From: Lachnospiraceae bacterium
GTDB taxonomy: Bacteria > Bacillota > Clostridia > Lachnospirales > Lachnospiraceae
Direction: 5' to 3'
Length of the DNA: 37,762 nucleotides
Assembly (NCBI GenBank): GCA_024697225.1
Contig: JAILGA010000034.1
Span: 1 to 37,762, forward strand
Below are positions 10,931 through 20,326 of this stretch, one piece after another. How positions within the stretch are numbered: the stretch's first letter is position 1; each line of letters opens with the position of its first letter. The position numbers were made by a program, and so were the translations under genes. The notes beneath the pieces were generated by a model. The model ran no database searches. It was not told where the DNA came from and saw only the letters and a list, made by a program, of their open reading frames with translations.

Positions 10931-11425
10931 TCAGGCAGTCTCCCTGTTGATATAATTAACAAGTCCGCCGCAGTCTATTATCTTCTGCATAAAGGCCGGG
11001 AATGCCTGTCCCTGCCAGCTTTTGCCGGTAGTCTCGTCAGTGATCATTCCGCTGTCAAAATCGACGCTCACGGTATCGCCGTCCGCAATTTCCTTTGCGG
11101 CATCGGGACACTCGATGATGGCAAGGCCGATATTTATGCTGTTCCTGTAGAAGATCCTCGCAAAGGTCTCCGCTATCACGCAGGAGATACCCGATGCCTT
11201 TATGGCTATCGGGGCGTGTTCCCTTGAGGATCCGCATCCGAAATTCTTGTTCGCGACCATGATATCGCCGGCCTGAACTTTTCCCACAAAGGACTTGTCT
11301 ATGTCCTCCATGCAATGGGATGCCAGTTCCTTTTCGTCCGACGTGTTGAGATATCTGGCCGGGATGATCACGTCCGTATCTACGTTGTCGCCATACTTGT
11401 GTACTCTTCCGTGCGCTTTTTCCAT
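10931..11425 (-). CDS. leuD: 3-isopropylmalate dehydratase, small subunit
   Basis: This 164-residue swivel-domain subunit completes isopropylmalate isomerase with LeuC (2973-4235). The diagnostic [17 protein letters not shown] stretch (12-28) and the active-site loop [12 protein letters not shown] are intact; length is typical of the LeuD/HacB short type. AGGAGAAACAAG precedes the ATG. Separation of leuD from leuC by about 6.7 kb of other genes is unusual, because the subunits are needed in equal amounts. A short inverted repeat (10916-10921/10931-10936) overlaps the stop and may form a weak hairpin before the glycosyltransferase gene. Confidence 0.93.
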   Translation of the reverse strand: MEKAHGRVHKYGDNVDTDVIIPARYLNTSDEKELASHCMEDIDKSFVGKVQAGDIMVANKNFGCGSSREHAPIAIKASGISCVIAETFARIFYRNSINIGLAIIECPDAAKEIADGDTVSVDFDSGMITDETTGKSWQGQAFPAFMQKIIDCGGLVNYINRETA

Positions 11426-11480
11426 CTTGTTTCTCCTGTTAACAAAATCTGATAGTTTTATGTTTCTACCCGGATCTCTT

Positions 11481-11516
11481 CTGTTTCACCGTGTTTATCG
11501 ATGCTTTCTGAAACAG
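11481..11516. promoter_or_regulatory. Inverted repeat in the leuD leader region
   Basis: CTGTTTCA (11481-11488) and TGAAACAG (11509-11516) are a perfect 8-bp inverted pair with a 20-bp centre, 56 bp upstream of leuD; a further CTGAAACA lies at 11551-11558. The 142-bp gap between the aminotransferase and leuD contains no clear -35/-10 pair and no intrinsic terminator that I can see. The dyad could be an operator, but nothing identifies the regulator. Confidence 0.35.
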
Positions 11517-11567
11517 CTCTGTTCAGTTGTTTTAAAACATGCTGTACTCTCTGAAACACACAAAAGA

Positions 11568-12854
11568 TCACACGTTTTCCAGATACTTTTCTACACTCAC
11601 AAGCTTCACGCACAGCGCAAAAAGCCTCGCCGCGGTCATGAGATCGTTCAGCGGCGGGTACGTGGGCGCGATCCTTATATTCTTGTCCTCCGGATCGTTG
11701 CCGTGAGGCCAGGTCGCTCCCGCACCTGTCATGGTAACGCCGGCCTTTTTCGCATGATCCACGATCGCCTTCGCACAGCCGGGAAGCGAATCAAAGCTGA
11801 TGAAATATCCGCCGTGAGGCTTCGTCCAGGTGCCGATGTCGAGATCGCCAAGTTCCTCCTCAAGGATCCTGTCCACGGCTTCAAACTTGGGTCTTAATAT
11901 CTCAGCATGTCTCCTCATGTGCTCGTGCATACCGTCTATGTTTTTGAAGAAGCGCACGTGACGAAGCTGGTTCACCTTGTCATGACCTATGGTCTGGCAT
12001 TTGAGCTGCTTCTTGATGTCCACGAGATTGTTCTCCGAGGTGGCAAGAGCCGCAATGCCGCTGCCCGGGAATGTGATCTTGGAAGTGGACGCAAATTTGT
12101 ATACCATATCCGGATTTCCGGCTTTTTTGCACTCCGCAAGTATCTCGATGATATGCTCCTGTCTGTCATCATAGAGATGGTGGATGCAGTAGGCATTGTC
12201 CCAGAATATTCTGAAATCCCTGGCTTTAGGCTTCAGTCTCGCAAATCTCTTCACGGTCTCATCTGAATAAGTATAACCCTGGGGATTCGAGTACTTCGGG
12301 ACGCACCAGATACCCTTTATCTGATCATCCTCGGCGACAAGCCTCTCGATCATATCCATATCGGGGCCTTCTGGGCTCATAGGTACGGGTATCATATCAA
12401 TGCCGAAATACTCCGTGATGGTAAAATGCCTGTCATATCCGGGAACCGGGCACAGAAACTTCGGATGCTCCAGCTTGAACCAGGGCTTGCTTCCCATGAT
12501 GCCGTGCGTCATAGCTCTTGCCACAGTGTCATACATGACATTGAGAGACGAATTGCCGTAAATTATCAGATTGTCGGGGTGATTCTCCATCATTGCGCCG
12601 AGCAGAACCTTTGCCTCATGGATACCGTCCAGCACCCCGTAATTTCTGCAGTCCGTGCCGTCCTCACAGGAGAGATCCGCGCCTGAATACAGGGCATCCA
12701 TCATTCCCATTGACAGATCCAGCTGATCCCTGCAGGGAAGGCCTCTTGCCATGTTGAGCGACAATTCCATCGCCTGATATCTGCGGTATTCATCTGCCAG
12801 GACCTTTCTCTCCTGTTCAAGCTCCTGTGCCGTCATCTCCGAATATTTCTTCAT
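11568..12854 (-). CDS. Class Ic aspartate-type aminotransferase
   Basis: This 428-residue fold-type I PLP enzyme resembles the MocR-like aspartate aminotransferase family (Pfam Aminotran_MocR) and not classical AspC. Visible PLP-site features are Asn190 (SNPQGY), Asp219 and Tyr222 (DNAYCIHHLYDD) and the Schiff-base Lys259 (STSKITFPGSGIA). The C-terminal PHGGYFISF and NIRIAPTYPP segments supply the carboxylate-binding region. It probably exchanges aspartate/oxaloacetate with glutamate/2-oxoglutarate. The ATG is preceded by AAGGGGAGTACGTAA and by its own promoter, so it is likely transcribed alone or with leuD. Broader substrate range is possible. Confidence 0.85.
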   Translation of the reverse strand: MKKYSEMTAQELEQERKVLADEYRRYQAMELSLNMARGLPCRDQLDLSMGMMDALYSGADLSCEDGTDCRNYGVLDGIHEAKVLLGAMMENHPDNLIIYGNSSLNVMYDTVARAMTHGIMGSKPWFKLEHPKFLCPVPGYDRHFTITEYFGIDMIPVPMSPEGPDMDMIERLVAEDDQIKGIWCVPKYSNPQGYTYSDETVKRFARLKPKARDFRIFWDNAYCIHHLYDDRQEHIIEILAECKKAGNPDMVYKFASTSKITFPGSGIAALATSENNLVDIKKQLKCQTIGHDKVNQLRHVRFFKNIDGMHEHMRRHAEILRPKFEAVDRILEEELGDLDIGTWTKPHGGYFISFDSLPGCAKAIVDHAKKAGVTMTGAGATWPHGNDPEDKNIRIAPTYPPLNDLMTAARLFALCVKLVSVEKYLENV

Positions 12855-12896
12855 TTACGTACTCCCCTTACGTTCCCGTCTTTGACGATCTGTTTT

Positions 12897-12925
12897 TATA
12901 TATGTGTTTCAAAAACTCCTGTCAC
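12897..12925 (-). promoter_or_regulatory. Promoter of the aspartate-type aminotransferase
   Basis: On the minus strand GTGACA (12925-12920), a 17-bp spacer and TATATA (12902-12897) match the sigma-A consensus at 5 of 6 bases in each box, 42 bp before the ATG. A small TGCA-centred dyad next to the -35 box might be an operator. Confidence 0.7.
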
Positions 12926-12967
12926 TGCATTTACGCTGCAGACATTTCTACACCTGCGGATATTTTT

Positions 12968-13609
12968 CTACCTGATGATCGAATACCCGAAGCCGTTGCA
13001 TATCGCATCCACCGGGACGCCATTCCTGCACAGCGGGCAGCTCTCAGGCGTATAGCTCGCGTAATCCGCGAGGTCTCTTGTGGAATACAGTGATCTGATC
13101 GGTATCCCGTCGATCTGCGGCGCGAGTGTATAAATAGCGGATATTCCAATAGTCTCGCCCTGATAATAGCCCACGGATCTGATGGCGCTCTTTAAGGTCG
13201 CACCCGTTGTTGCCGTATCTATGAGGATAAGCACCTTTTTGCCGCGGATCATGTGCAGATTGTTGTCGCGGAACATCATCTGACCGCTGCTGTTGTACTC
13301 CGGGCTTGTGATGTACATTGTCTTGTGGGCGTTTGCTGATATGATGCCGTTCTTGGTGAGCTTGTTTGCAAGATACGCTCCCACAACCTCCATTCCATTC
13401 AGGCAAAGGATAGTGTCGATAACATCGGAAACCATATACATTTCCGCCAACTCCTCGCCGGTCGCCCTGGCTTCGCGCTGTCTCGACTTCATGTCGCTTA
13501 AGTCCATGTAGTAATTAACATGTGAGTTGGGAGTGATAAAGTGTCCCGGTATGTACCTCAATACGACATCCTTGTTCCTCTCGTGATCGATCTTCTTGTA
13601 GTCCTGCAT
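12968..13609 (-). CDS. Phosphoribosyltransferase-like protein
   Basis: This 213-residue protein belongs to the type I PRTase fold and would often be called orotate phosphoribosyltransferase. The PRPP-loop region is VLILIDTATTGATL (126-139), but the usual pair of acids before the loop (DD or ED) is reduced to Asp131, with Thr132-Ala133 beyond. The C-terminus carries CPLCRNGVP (Cys191, Cys194) and Cys204, a small metal-knuckle-like tail not found in classical PyrE. The other pyr genes are absent nearby. A strong AGGAGGTGGTTGT precedes the ATG. It lies 68 bp downstream of the hydrogenase-like sensor kinase and is probably co-transcribed with it. The real substrate is unknown; a regulatory role is possible. 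Confidence 0.6.
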   Translation of the reverse strand: MQDYKKIDHERNKDVVLRYIPGHFITPNSHVNYYMDLSDMKSRQREARATGEELAEMYMVSDVIDTILCLNGMEVVGAYLANKLTKNGIISANAHKTMYITSPEYNSSGQMMFRDNNLHMIRGKKVLILIDTATTGATLKSAIRSVGYYQGETIGISAIYTLAPQIDGIPIRSLYSTRDLADYASYTPESCPLCRNGVPVDAICNGFGYSIIR

Positions 13610-13677
13610 ACAACCACCTCCTGTCTTTTATTTGCTGACTCTCAGTTTCCTGTTTATGCTGCTTTTTTGCTCTTATC

Positions 13678-16600
13678 TCATCCCGTTTCCAAAACTCCGC
13701 TCTCATCGATGATCTTTATCATTTCGTCATATTCGAGCATGTCCATTCTGTTCTCCAACGCCTTGATGATCTTCCTGTCATCTTCATCTAAAGAATACTC
13801 TCTTATGGTATCAAAAGTCTCTTCAAGCATATTGAAATCAAAATTTTCCGATGCCCTGCGTATTGTCCCCAGCAGATCCCTTAAGACACCTCTGTCGGCG
13901 TGCGGTTTATCCTTATTATCACTGCCGTTATCATTATCGCACACATCCTTCAGCAGTTCCTTGTATCTGCGGTATTCTGCCATCAGCTTATGATGGTTCG
14001 ACTTAAGATGATCGATATTGCCGTCTTTTCCCGCAGTTTCCATCGCAAATGCAAATTCGCTCAGTTCAGTGGCGCCCACAACCCTTGCGGAACTCTTAAG
14101 CGCATGGACCTTGATGGTGTAGGAATCCCAGTCCTCATTTTCATAATAGTTCTCAAGCTCATCCGCCTTCTGATCGATCGTCTTGTAGAAAATATCAAGG
14201 ATGGGTTTGTACTCCTCTTCGGATCCGCAATACTTTATCCCGACATCGGTGTGCAGACCTTTCACAAGTCCGATCCATTCCGAATGCGAGGATGGCTGTT
14301 CGACCCTGCGGGCAATATTTGAAGCATCCCTGACCTTCGACTGCGGCAGATAGTTTCGGAGCAGTCTCTCAAGAGCCTTCCCGTCAACGGGTTTTGACAT
14401 GTAATCGTCAAAGCCCTTGCTCAGATACATTTCCCTAGCTCCCGCGACAGCATTGGCAGTCAGCACTATACAGGGCTTTTTGCTGTTGACATTGTTTTCC
14501 AGCGCCCTCAGTGCTTTCAGGAGCTCTATGCCGTCCATTCCGGGCATCATATGGTCAAAGATAAGAACGTCATATTCCTTGGCACCCAGCATTTCCAGCG
14601 CTTCCGGCCCGCTCTCCGCAGTGTCGATCCTGATCCCCGTATTCTTGAGCAGACTCTTTACCACAACGAGATTCATCTCGGTGTCATCCACCACCAGTAT
14701 CTCAGCTTCAGGTGCATACAGCGGCTGCTGTGCTCCCACACCGTCATCGCCTTCCGCAGCTGCTCTTTGGTAATCGCCTATTTTATCAGTCATCAGCATG
14801 GTCTGCCGCAGCGTGAACGAGAAATCCGAACCCACGCCGTATTCGCTCTCCACCTCAAGCTCGCTGTCCATGAGAGACAGAAGACTCTGCACTATATTCA
14901 TGCCGAGTCCGCTCCCGCCTATAGTGCGGCTGCTGTTCAGCTCAAGTCTGTCAAAAGCGTCAAACAGCCGTCCGATGTCCTCCTCGCGTATACCTTTTCC
15001 GGTGTCGCTTACCTTGAAGCCGATATAGGCATCGTCCCGGTCCGTCCCGACAAGGCACACGGAAAAAACAACCTCTCCGCTGTCAGTGTACTTCTGGGCA
15101 TTGGTCAAAAGATTCATGAGACACTGTCTTATCCTGTGTCTGTCACCATAGAGATACCTCGGAAGATTGCTGTCTGCGCTGACGGAGAAGCCCAGTCCCT
15201 TTTCCTTCATCAACGGAGCAAAACGCTCCTCAAGCTCGCGGATAAGGGACACCAGATCATATTCGGATAGCTCAAGCTCCATCTTTCCGGAGTCGATTTT
15301 CGCATAATCAAGCAGATCGTTGATCAGATCAAGGAGCAGGCCGGAAGAATTGCGTATGTTCTCGGCATATCCCCGTATTCTCTGCTCAGAGGTCTCCCTG
15401 AGGATCAGCTCATCCATTCCGAGCACCGCATTTATGGGCGTTCTGAACTCATGCGAGACGTTTGCCAGAAAATCGCTCTTTGCCTTTGCCATTTCTTCAG
15501 CTGCTATCCTCTGCGCATCCAGCTTGTGAACCTGCATTTTTTCGTAGTAAATGCAGTTTTCCTTGTGATTGAAGCCGTTATAGATGGCGGTCGCCATCAT
15601 CCTGCAGCTTTCATAGCCGCAGCAGGTGCAGTTTATCTCCCTTGACTCGGGAGTGAGCTTGTTCATGCTTATGTATATGCTGTCAAGTTCTTCATCTGTG
15701 GGGATCTCGTAAGTACATCCCGCCGATCTGTCCGTATATCCGCGAATGAAATCCTCCAGGACAAGATCCTCGAACTGCTTATTAAAATGCTCCAGTCTCT
15801 CTGCGGGCAGATCCGGGCGGGACCAGGCATCTCCGCTGTCCTCTTTTTTCGAGTTCTCGCGGATCTTTAAAAGCTCATAGAGCGCATCATCGGTCGAAGA
15901 TTTCTGCTGATCCACAGCTGTTCCGCAGATGCAGCCCTTCTCGCAGTTAAGGGCATCTATGAACAGGAACGGAGTCTCGTTTTTCGTTATCCTGTTGCTG
16001 TTCTGGTGAAGCCACTCATACAGTCTTCTTTCACCTTCTATCTGTCTGATAAAGACTTGATCTCCCATGAACCAGCGCACAGTTTCCGCGAGTCCGCCGG
16101 GGGTGGGATAGAACGAACCCAGTCCGTATTCGATCTCGCTGTGGGCGGGGTCTCCTTTTATTCCGCGCTCATCCGCATAGCGGATAAGGTGCTCAAATGT
16201 GACATTATACTGAACAAGTCCGTCGTTGTGCGGATCGTCGATCTCCATCTTCTTTGCTATGCACGGGCTTATAAAGGCAAACCTGTCGGTTATGCCCATT
16301 TTCTTTCTTGCGTAGATGGCGGCGCACATGATCGGACTCTGCACCGGGAAGAGCTTCGGCAGAAGCTCCGGCATGTAGCGCTCGATATACGCCACAACCG
16401 CAGGACACGGCTGGGATATACCCCCGAGGAAATCATATTTCTGAATATAGTTGATATAACCCCAGGTGGTGATGTCCGCGCCGAAGGAGACGCTTATTAT
16501 TCTGTTGACTCCCAGGGCTTTCAGACCGCCCAGTATCGTGTCATATCTGTCGGGATAATTGGCCTTGAATGCAGGCGCAAGAAGAAGAGATATCTTCTCG

Positions 16601-16830
16601 CCTTTAGCCAGATCCGAGAAAAACCTCTCCGTGTCATCTTTGAACTCACGCGCACCATGTACGCATACGTCTATGCAGCTTCCGCATGCCACGCATTTGC
16701 TGCCGTCCACAACTATCCTTGCCTTGTCGTCCTGCCCCTCTGAGATGCAGGCGCCCATGGCGCTGCATACATTGATGCATTTGTTGCAGCCTATGCAATG
16801 GTCATTAGTATAAACTATTGATTCCGTCAT
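13678..16830 (-). CDS. Hydrogenase-like Fe-S sensor hybrid histidine kinase (HK-REC-Hpt)
   Basis: This 1050-residue soluble protein joins five modules. (1) Two [4Fe-4S] ferredoxin motifs: Cys12/15/18/22 and Cys46/49/52/56. (2) An [FeFe]-hydrogenase large-subunit-like domain (about 75-330) with candidate H-cluster ligands Cys142 (SQPCPA), Cys190 (SPCIAKK), Cys296 and Cys300 (NCEKGC). (3) A CxxC-x4-C-x16-C FeS domain (401/404/409/426). (4) Histidine kinase: His460 (SHEFRTP), Asn577, DTGKGI (609-614), GGSGLGM (638-644). (5) Receiver with Asp715/Asp716, phospho-acceptor Asp759, Thr791 and Lys813, then an Hpt domain with His909 (HALKSS). No membrane helix or signal peptide is seen. By family logic it senses redox state, H2 or O2 and starts an internal phosphorelay; the final output regulator is not in the window. 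Pro141 stands where active hydrogenases have the proton-relay Cys, favouring sensing over turnover. Confidence 0.88.
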   Translation of the reverse strand: MTESIVYTNDHCIGCNKCINVCSAMGACISEGQDDKARIVVDGSKCVACGSCIDVCVHGAREFKDDTERFFSDLAKGEKISLLLAPAFKANYPDRYDTILGGLKALGVNRIISVSFGADITTWGYINYIQKYDFLGGISQPCPAVVAYIERYMPELLPKLFPVQSPIMCAAIYARKKMGITDRFAFISPCIAKKMEIDDPHNDGLVQYNVTFEHLIRYADERGIKGDPAHSEIEYGLGSFYPTPGGLAETVRWFMGDQVFIRQIEGERRLYEWLHQNSNRITKNETPFLFIDALNCEKGCICGTAVDQQKSSTDDALYELLKIRENSKKEDSGDAWSRPDLPAERLEHFNKQFEDLVLEDFIRGYTDRSAGCTYEIPTDEELDSIYISMNKLTPESREINCTCCGYESCRMMATAIYNGFNHKENCIYYEKMQVHKLDAQRIAAEEMAKAKSDFLANVSHEFRTPINAVLGMDELILRETSEQRIRGYAENIRNSSGLLLDLINDLLDYAKIDSGKMELELSEYDLVSLIRELEERFAPLMKEKGLGFSVSADSNLPRYLYGDRHRIRQCLMNLLTNAQKYTDSGEVVFSVCLVGTDRDDAYIGFKVSDTGKGIREEDIGRLFDAFDRLELNSSRTIGGSGLGMNIVQSLLSLMDSELEVESEYGVGSDFSFTLRQTMLMTDKIGDYQRAAAEGDDGVGAQQPLYAPEAEILVVDDTEMNLVVVKSLLKNTGIRIDTAESGPEALEMLGAKEYDVLIFDHMMPGMDGIELLKALRALENNVNSKKPCIVLTANAVAGAREMYLSKGFDDYMSKPVDGKALERLLRNYLPQSKVRDASNIARRVEQPSSHSEWIGLVKGLHTDVGIKYCGSEEEYKPILDIFYKTIDQKADELENYYENEDWDSYTIKVHALKSSARVVGATELSEFAFAMETAGKDGNIDHLKSNHHKLMAEYRRYKELLKDVCDNDNGSDNKDKPHADRGVLRDLLGTIRRASENFDFNMLEETFDTIREYSLDEDDRKIIKALENRMDMLEYDEMIKIIDESGVLETG

Positions 16831-16839
16831 GACTTTGCT

Positions 16840-16868
16840 ATTATACCACGATTCCCGTATGGTGTGGA
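16840..16868 (-). promoter_or_regulatory. Near-leaderless promoter of the sensor kinase
   Basis: On the minus strand TCCACA (16868-16863), a 17-bp spacer and a perfect TATAAT (16845-16840) end only 9 nt before the ATG at 16830. With normal spacing transcription would begin near 16833, leaving about 3 nt of leader. No Shine-Dalgarno sequence exists upstream, and the first Fe-S cysteine at residue 12 leaves no alternative downstream start. Confidence 0.65.
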
Positions 16869-16928
16869 ATTTTTTTCGGGCCGGGGGACATGATCAGCCA
16901 GGGTTTCTCGTTACCGTTGGCGTCAAAT

Positions 16929-17078
16929 ACACCAAAATAAACACAGCACTCCTATGTCCTGTGGCCACTGGTGTGTGCAAGCAAAAAGGGTAACCCTTGC
17001 GAGCACGCTCGCGGGTTGCCCCTTTTGCTTGCACACCCTGCGCGCTTCGCGCGCAGGGTGCTGTGTTTACTTTGGTGT
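16929..17078. repeat. Nested multi-hairpin element downstream of groEL
   Basis: An outer 21-bp inverted repeat (16929-16949 with 17058-17078, 20 of 21 matching) encloses a 24-bp inverted repeat (16973-16996 with 17013-17036, 22 of 24) whose loop contains its own 5-bp stem (16999-17003/17008-17012), and a 9-bp perfect stem with a 3-nt loop (17037-17045/17049-17057). Hairpin two, hairpin three and the outer right arm abut without any spare base. An 8-bp palindrome GTGGCCAC (16961-16968) occupies the remaining side. The outer mismatch becomes a G-U pair if transcribed on the groEL strand. It begins 17 nt after the groEL stop. No T-tract, no ORF and no clear target-site duplication. Confidence 0.85.
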
Positions 17079-17095
17079 GCCTTACTTGTTATCGC

Positions 17096-18862
<1,767 letters not shown>

Positions 18863-19147
18863 TTACTTTACAATCGCCAGGATGTCGCTCTGCTTGACAA
18901 TGATAAAGGTCTCTTCGTCGAGCTTGACCTCTGTGCCTGCGTACTTGGAGTAGATGACCTTCTCACCCTTCTTGACCGCCATTGCGATCTCCTTTCCGTC
19001 TACCATGCCTCCGGGGCCCACCGCTACGACTTCCGCCTGCTGGGGCTTTTCCTTCTCCTTGCCGGGAAGAACGATGCCCGATTTGGTGGTCTCTTCTGCC
19101 TCGAGCTGCTTAAGTACAACTCTGTCTGCCAACGGTACCAGTTTCAT
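18863..19147 (-). CDS. groES: 10-kDa co-chaperonin GroES
   Basis: This 94-residue protein forms the heptameric lid of the GroEL cage. It begins MKLVPLADRVVLK, has the mobile-loop sequence EAEETTKSGIVLP (about 15-27) and ends with TFIIVKQSDILAIVK. The start at 19147 is fixed by the strong AAGGAGG eight bases upstream; the frame stays open further upstream but that part has no family match and would include the promoter and CIRCE. It is the first gene of the heat-shock groESL operon. Confidence 0.97.
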   Translation of the reverse strand: MKLVPLADRVVLKQLEAEETTKSGIVLPGKEKEKPQQAEVVAVGPGGMVDGKEIAMAVKKGEKVIYSKYAGTEVKLDEETFIIVKQSDILAIVK

Positions 19148-19194
19148 AATGCATGCCTCCTTTGTATATATAAATTTATATTTTTGACTATTTA

Positions 19195-19221
19195 CTAGCA
19201 CTCCCTTTGGTTGAGTGCTAA
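19195..19221 (-). promoter_or_regulatory. CIRCE operator (HrcA site)
   Basis: On the minus strand TTAGCACTC-N9-GAGTGCTAG matches the CIRCE consensus at 17 of 18 arm positions. It lies just downstream of the groES promoter and 47 bp before the groES ATG, the usual place for HrcA repression of groESL. Confidence 0.97.
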
Positions 19222-19232
19222 CAACAGAAGAT

Positions 19233-19260
19233 ATAATAGCACAGGCTAAACAGAATGCAA
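19233..19260 (-). promoter_or_regulatory. groESL promoter
   Basis: On the minus strand TTGCAT (19260-19255), a 16-bp spacer and TATTAT (19238-19233) precede CIRCE by 11 bp, so transcription would begin close to the operator edge. Confidence 0.75.
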
Positions 19261-19332
19261 GCATTTTTCGTGCAATTTATATTTTTTTAAGAAACATCTC
19301 ACGCATGGCCAAAGATAAGTTCTTCAGTCATT

Positions 19333-20211
19333 TCAGATGGGCCTGCCCTGCAGATCTATCCTGTATTCCATAAGTGCCTGAGCCCAGTATTTTTCGGGGA
19401 TATACGGCCACACCGCCTCGCCCCGTTCCTCCTTGCAAAGGACCGAGGCCCGAAGGAGCACAGCCTGGCTGAGATCGGCGCCTGTCCTCAGCGTATGCAT
19501 GACCATCGCGGCCCAGGCCGGCGCCCTGGCGGCGAGACCGCTCTCGGAGAAGCTTTTGATTTCCGCCTCCCTGTCATATTCCAGTTCGATGAGCTCACCC
19601 GTCCACGCCTGGGAATCGCCCTTCAGTACCGCGAACTGGGCTTTCCCGCCGTGATCCCACGGAACTCCGATCGAACCGGGGTTCAGACTGAGCCTGTTCT
19701 TCAGAATATATGATTCCTGCACATGATTATGCCCGTGCAGAATGACATCAGTTTTGAGAGAATTAATGATCCGCCTTGTATTTCTCGCGCCCTTGAACAT
19801 GAATCCGCCGGCCTTGTCCGGAGTGCCGTGGCATATGGTTATGGGCGGATACCCGGGTTCCTCCCACACAGTGCAGATCGGCAGGGTTTCAAAAAAGTAC
19901 AGGTCCCTGTCCGTCAGATGTTCATATGTATACAGAAGCGATCCGCTGGCGGATCCGTCGTGCCACCCGGTCTCGCCGCGGTTTCTGAAGTCAAGCAGGT
20001 ATTCCTCACGGTTTCCCTTGATGAATTCCGACCTGAAATAGTCCCTTATGATGTAGACAAGCTCCATGGTCTTTTCGGGTTCAGGGCAATCCGAAACATA
20101 GTCGCCGAGCATCAGATATCTGTCGATGCCCCTTGTGGTGCAGTATTCAAAGCACGCCTTAAACGCTTCATAGTTGGCGTGGATATCCGAAAAAACAGCC
20201 ACCTCAATCAT
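19333..20211 (-). CDS. Calcineurin-like metallophosphoesterase (YfcE/MJ0936 type)
   Basis: This 292-residue cytosolic protein has all five motifs of the calcineurin-like phosphoesterase fold: FSDIHAN (7-13), GDYVSD (36-41), KGNREE, CHGTPD and HGHNH. These ligate two metal ions. Size and motif spacing fit the YfcE/MJ0936-like diesterases, with an additional alpha-helical C-terminal tail of about 85 residues. The natural substrate is not predictable. It is the last gene of the thrC operon. The start ATGATTGAGGTG overlaps the stop of a 26-codon frame that itself mimics the MATE C-terminus, as described at 20200-20326. Confidence 0.88.
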   Translation of the reverse strand: MIEVAVFSDIHANYEAFKACFEYCTTRGIDRYLMLGDYVSDCPEPEKTMELVYIIRDYFRSEFIKGNREEYLLDFRNRGETGWHDGSASGSLLYTYEHLTDRDLYFFETLPICTVWEEPGYPPITICHGTPDKAGGFMFKGARNTRRIINSLKTDVILHGHNHVQESYILKNRLSLNPGSIGVPWDHGGKAQFAVLKGDSQAWTGELIELEYDREAEIKSFSESGLAARAPAWAAMVMHTLRTGADLSQAVLLRASVLCKEERGEAVWPYIPEKYWAQALMEYRIDLQGRPI

Positions 20212-20326
20212 GGCTCACACCGCCTTTTTCACTGTGAAGCCTTCTGATATGCCGTATAATAAACACACAACACACCTCAATCATGACTCACACCGCCTTT
20301 TTCACCGTGCCGCTTCTTTATATGCC
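20200..20326. repeat. Duplicated MATE/phosphoesterase junction
   Basis: A 54-bp block at 20200-20253 recurs at 20273-20326 with 46 of 54 identities, an offset of 73 bp. Each copy holds the end of the MATE coding sequence (KGGVSHD-stop) overlapping an ATGATTGAGGTG start, so the gene junction was tandemly duplicated. One copy ends the MATE gene; the other precedes the real phosphoesterase. Confidence 0.85.
20204..20284 (-). CDS. 26-residue junction ORF (duplication remnant)
   Basis: The frame begins MIEVCCV, identical to the phosphoesterase for four residues, then continues HIRRLHSEKGGVSHD, echoing the MATE C-terminus HIKKRHGEKGGVSHD. Its ATG overlaps the end of MATE, its stop overlaps the phosphoesterase start, and both junctions carry the same GGCGGTGTGAG(C/T)C upstream. 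It is best read as a by-product of the duplication that may relay coupled translation; a function for the peptide is not supported. Confidence 0.35.
   Translation of the reverse strand: MIEVCCVFIIRHIRRLHSEKGGVSHD

Noticed and set aside
16006..16743. Plus-strand frame of 245 codons opposite the ferredoxin/hydrogenase part
   Set aside because: It is a shadow of the sensor kinase gene with no recognisable domain.
13678..16830. Calling the gene a catalytic [FeFe] hydrogenase
   Set aside because: The proton-relay Cys is replaced by Pro141 and the protein continues into kinase, receiver and Hpt domains.
16929..17078. Calling the palindromes a groEL terminator
   Set aside because: No T-tract follows any stem on the groEL strand and the nested shape is far more complex than a terminator.
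19148..19264. Extended N-terminus of GroES
   Set aside because: It would translate through the CIRCE element and promoter; the AAGGAGG-supported ATG at 19147 begins the family sequence.
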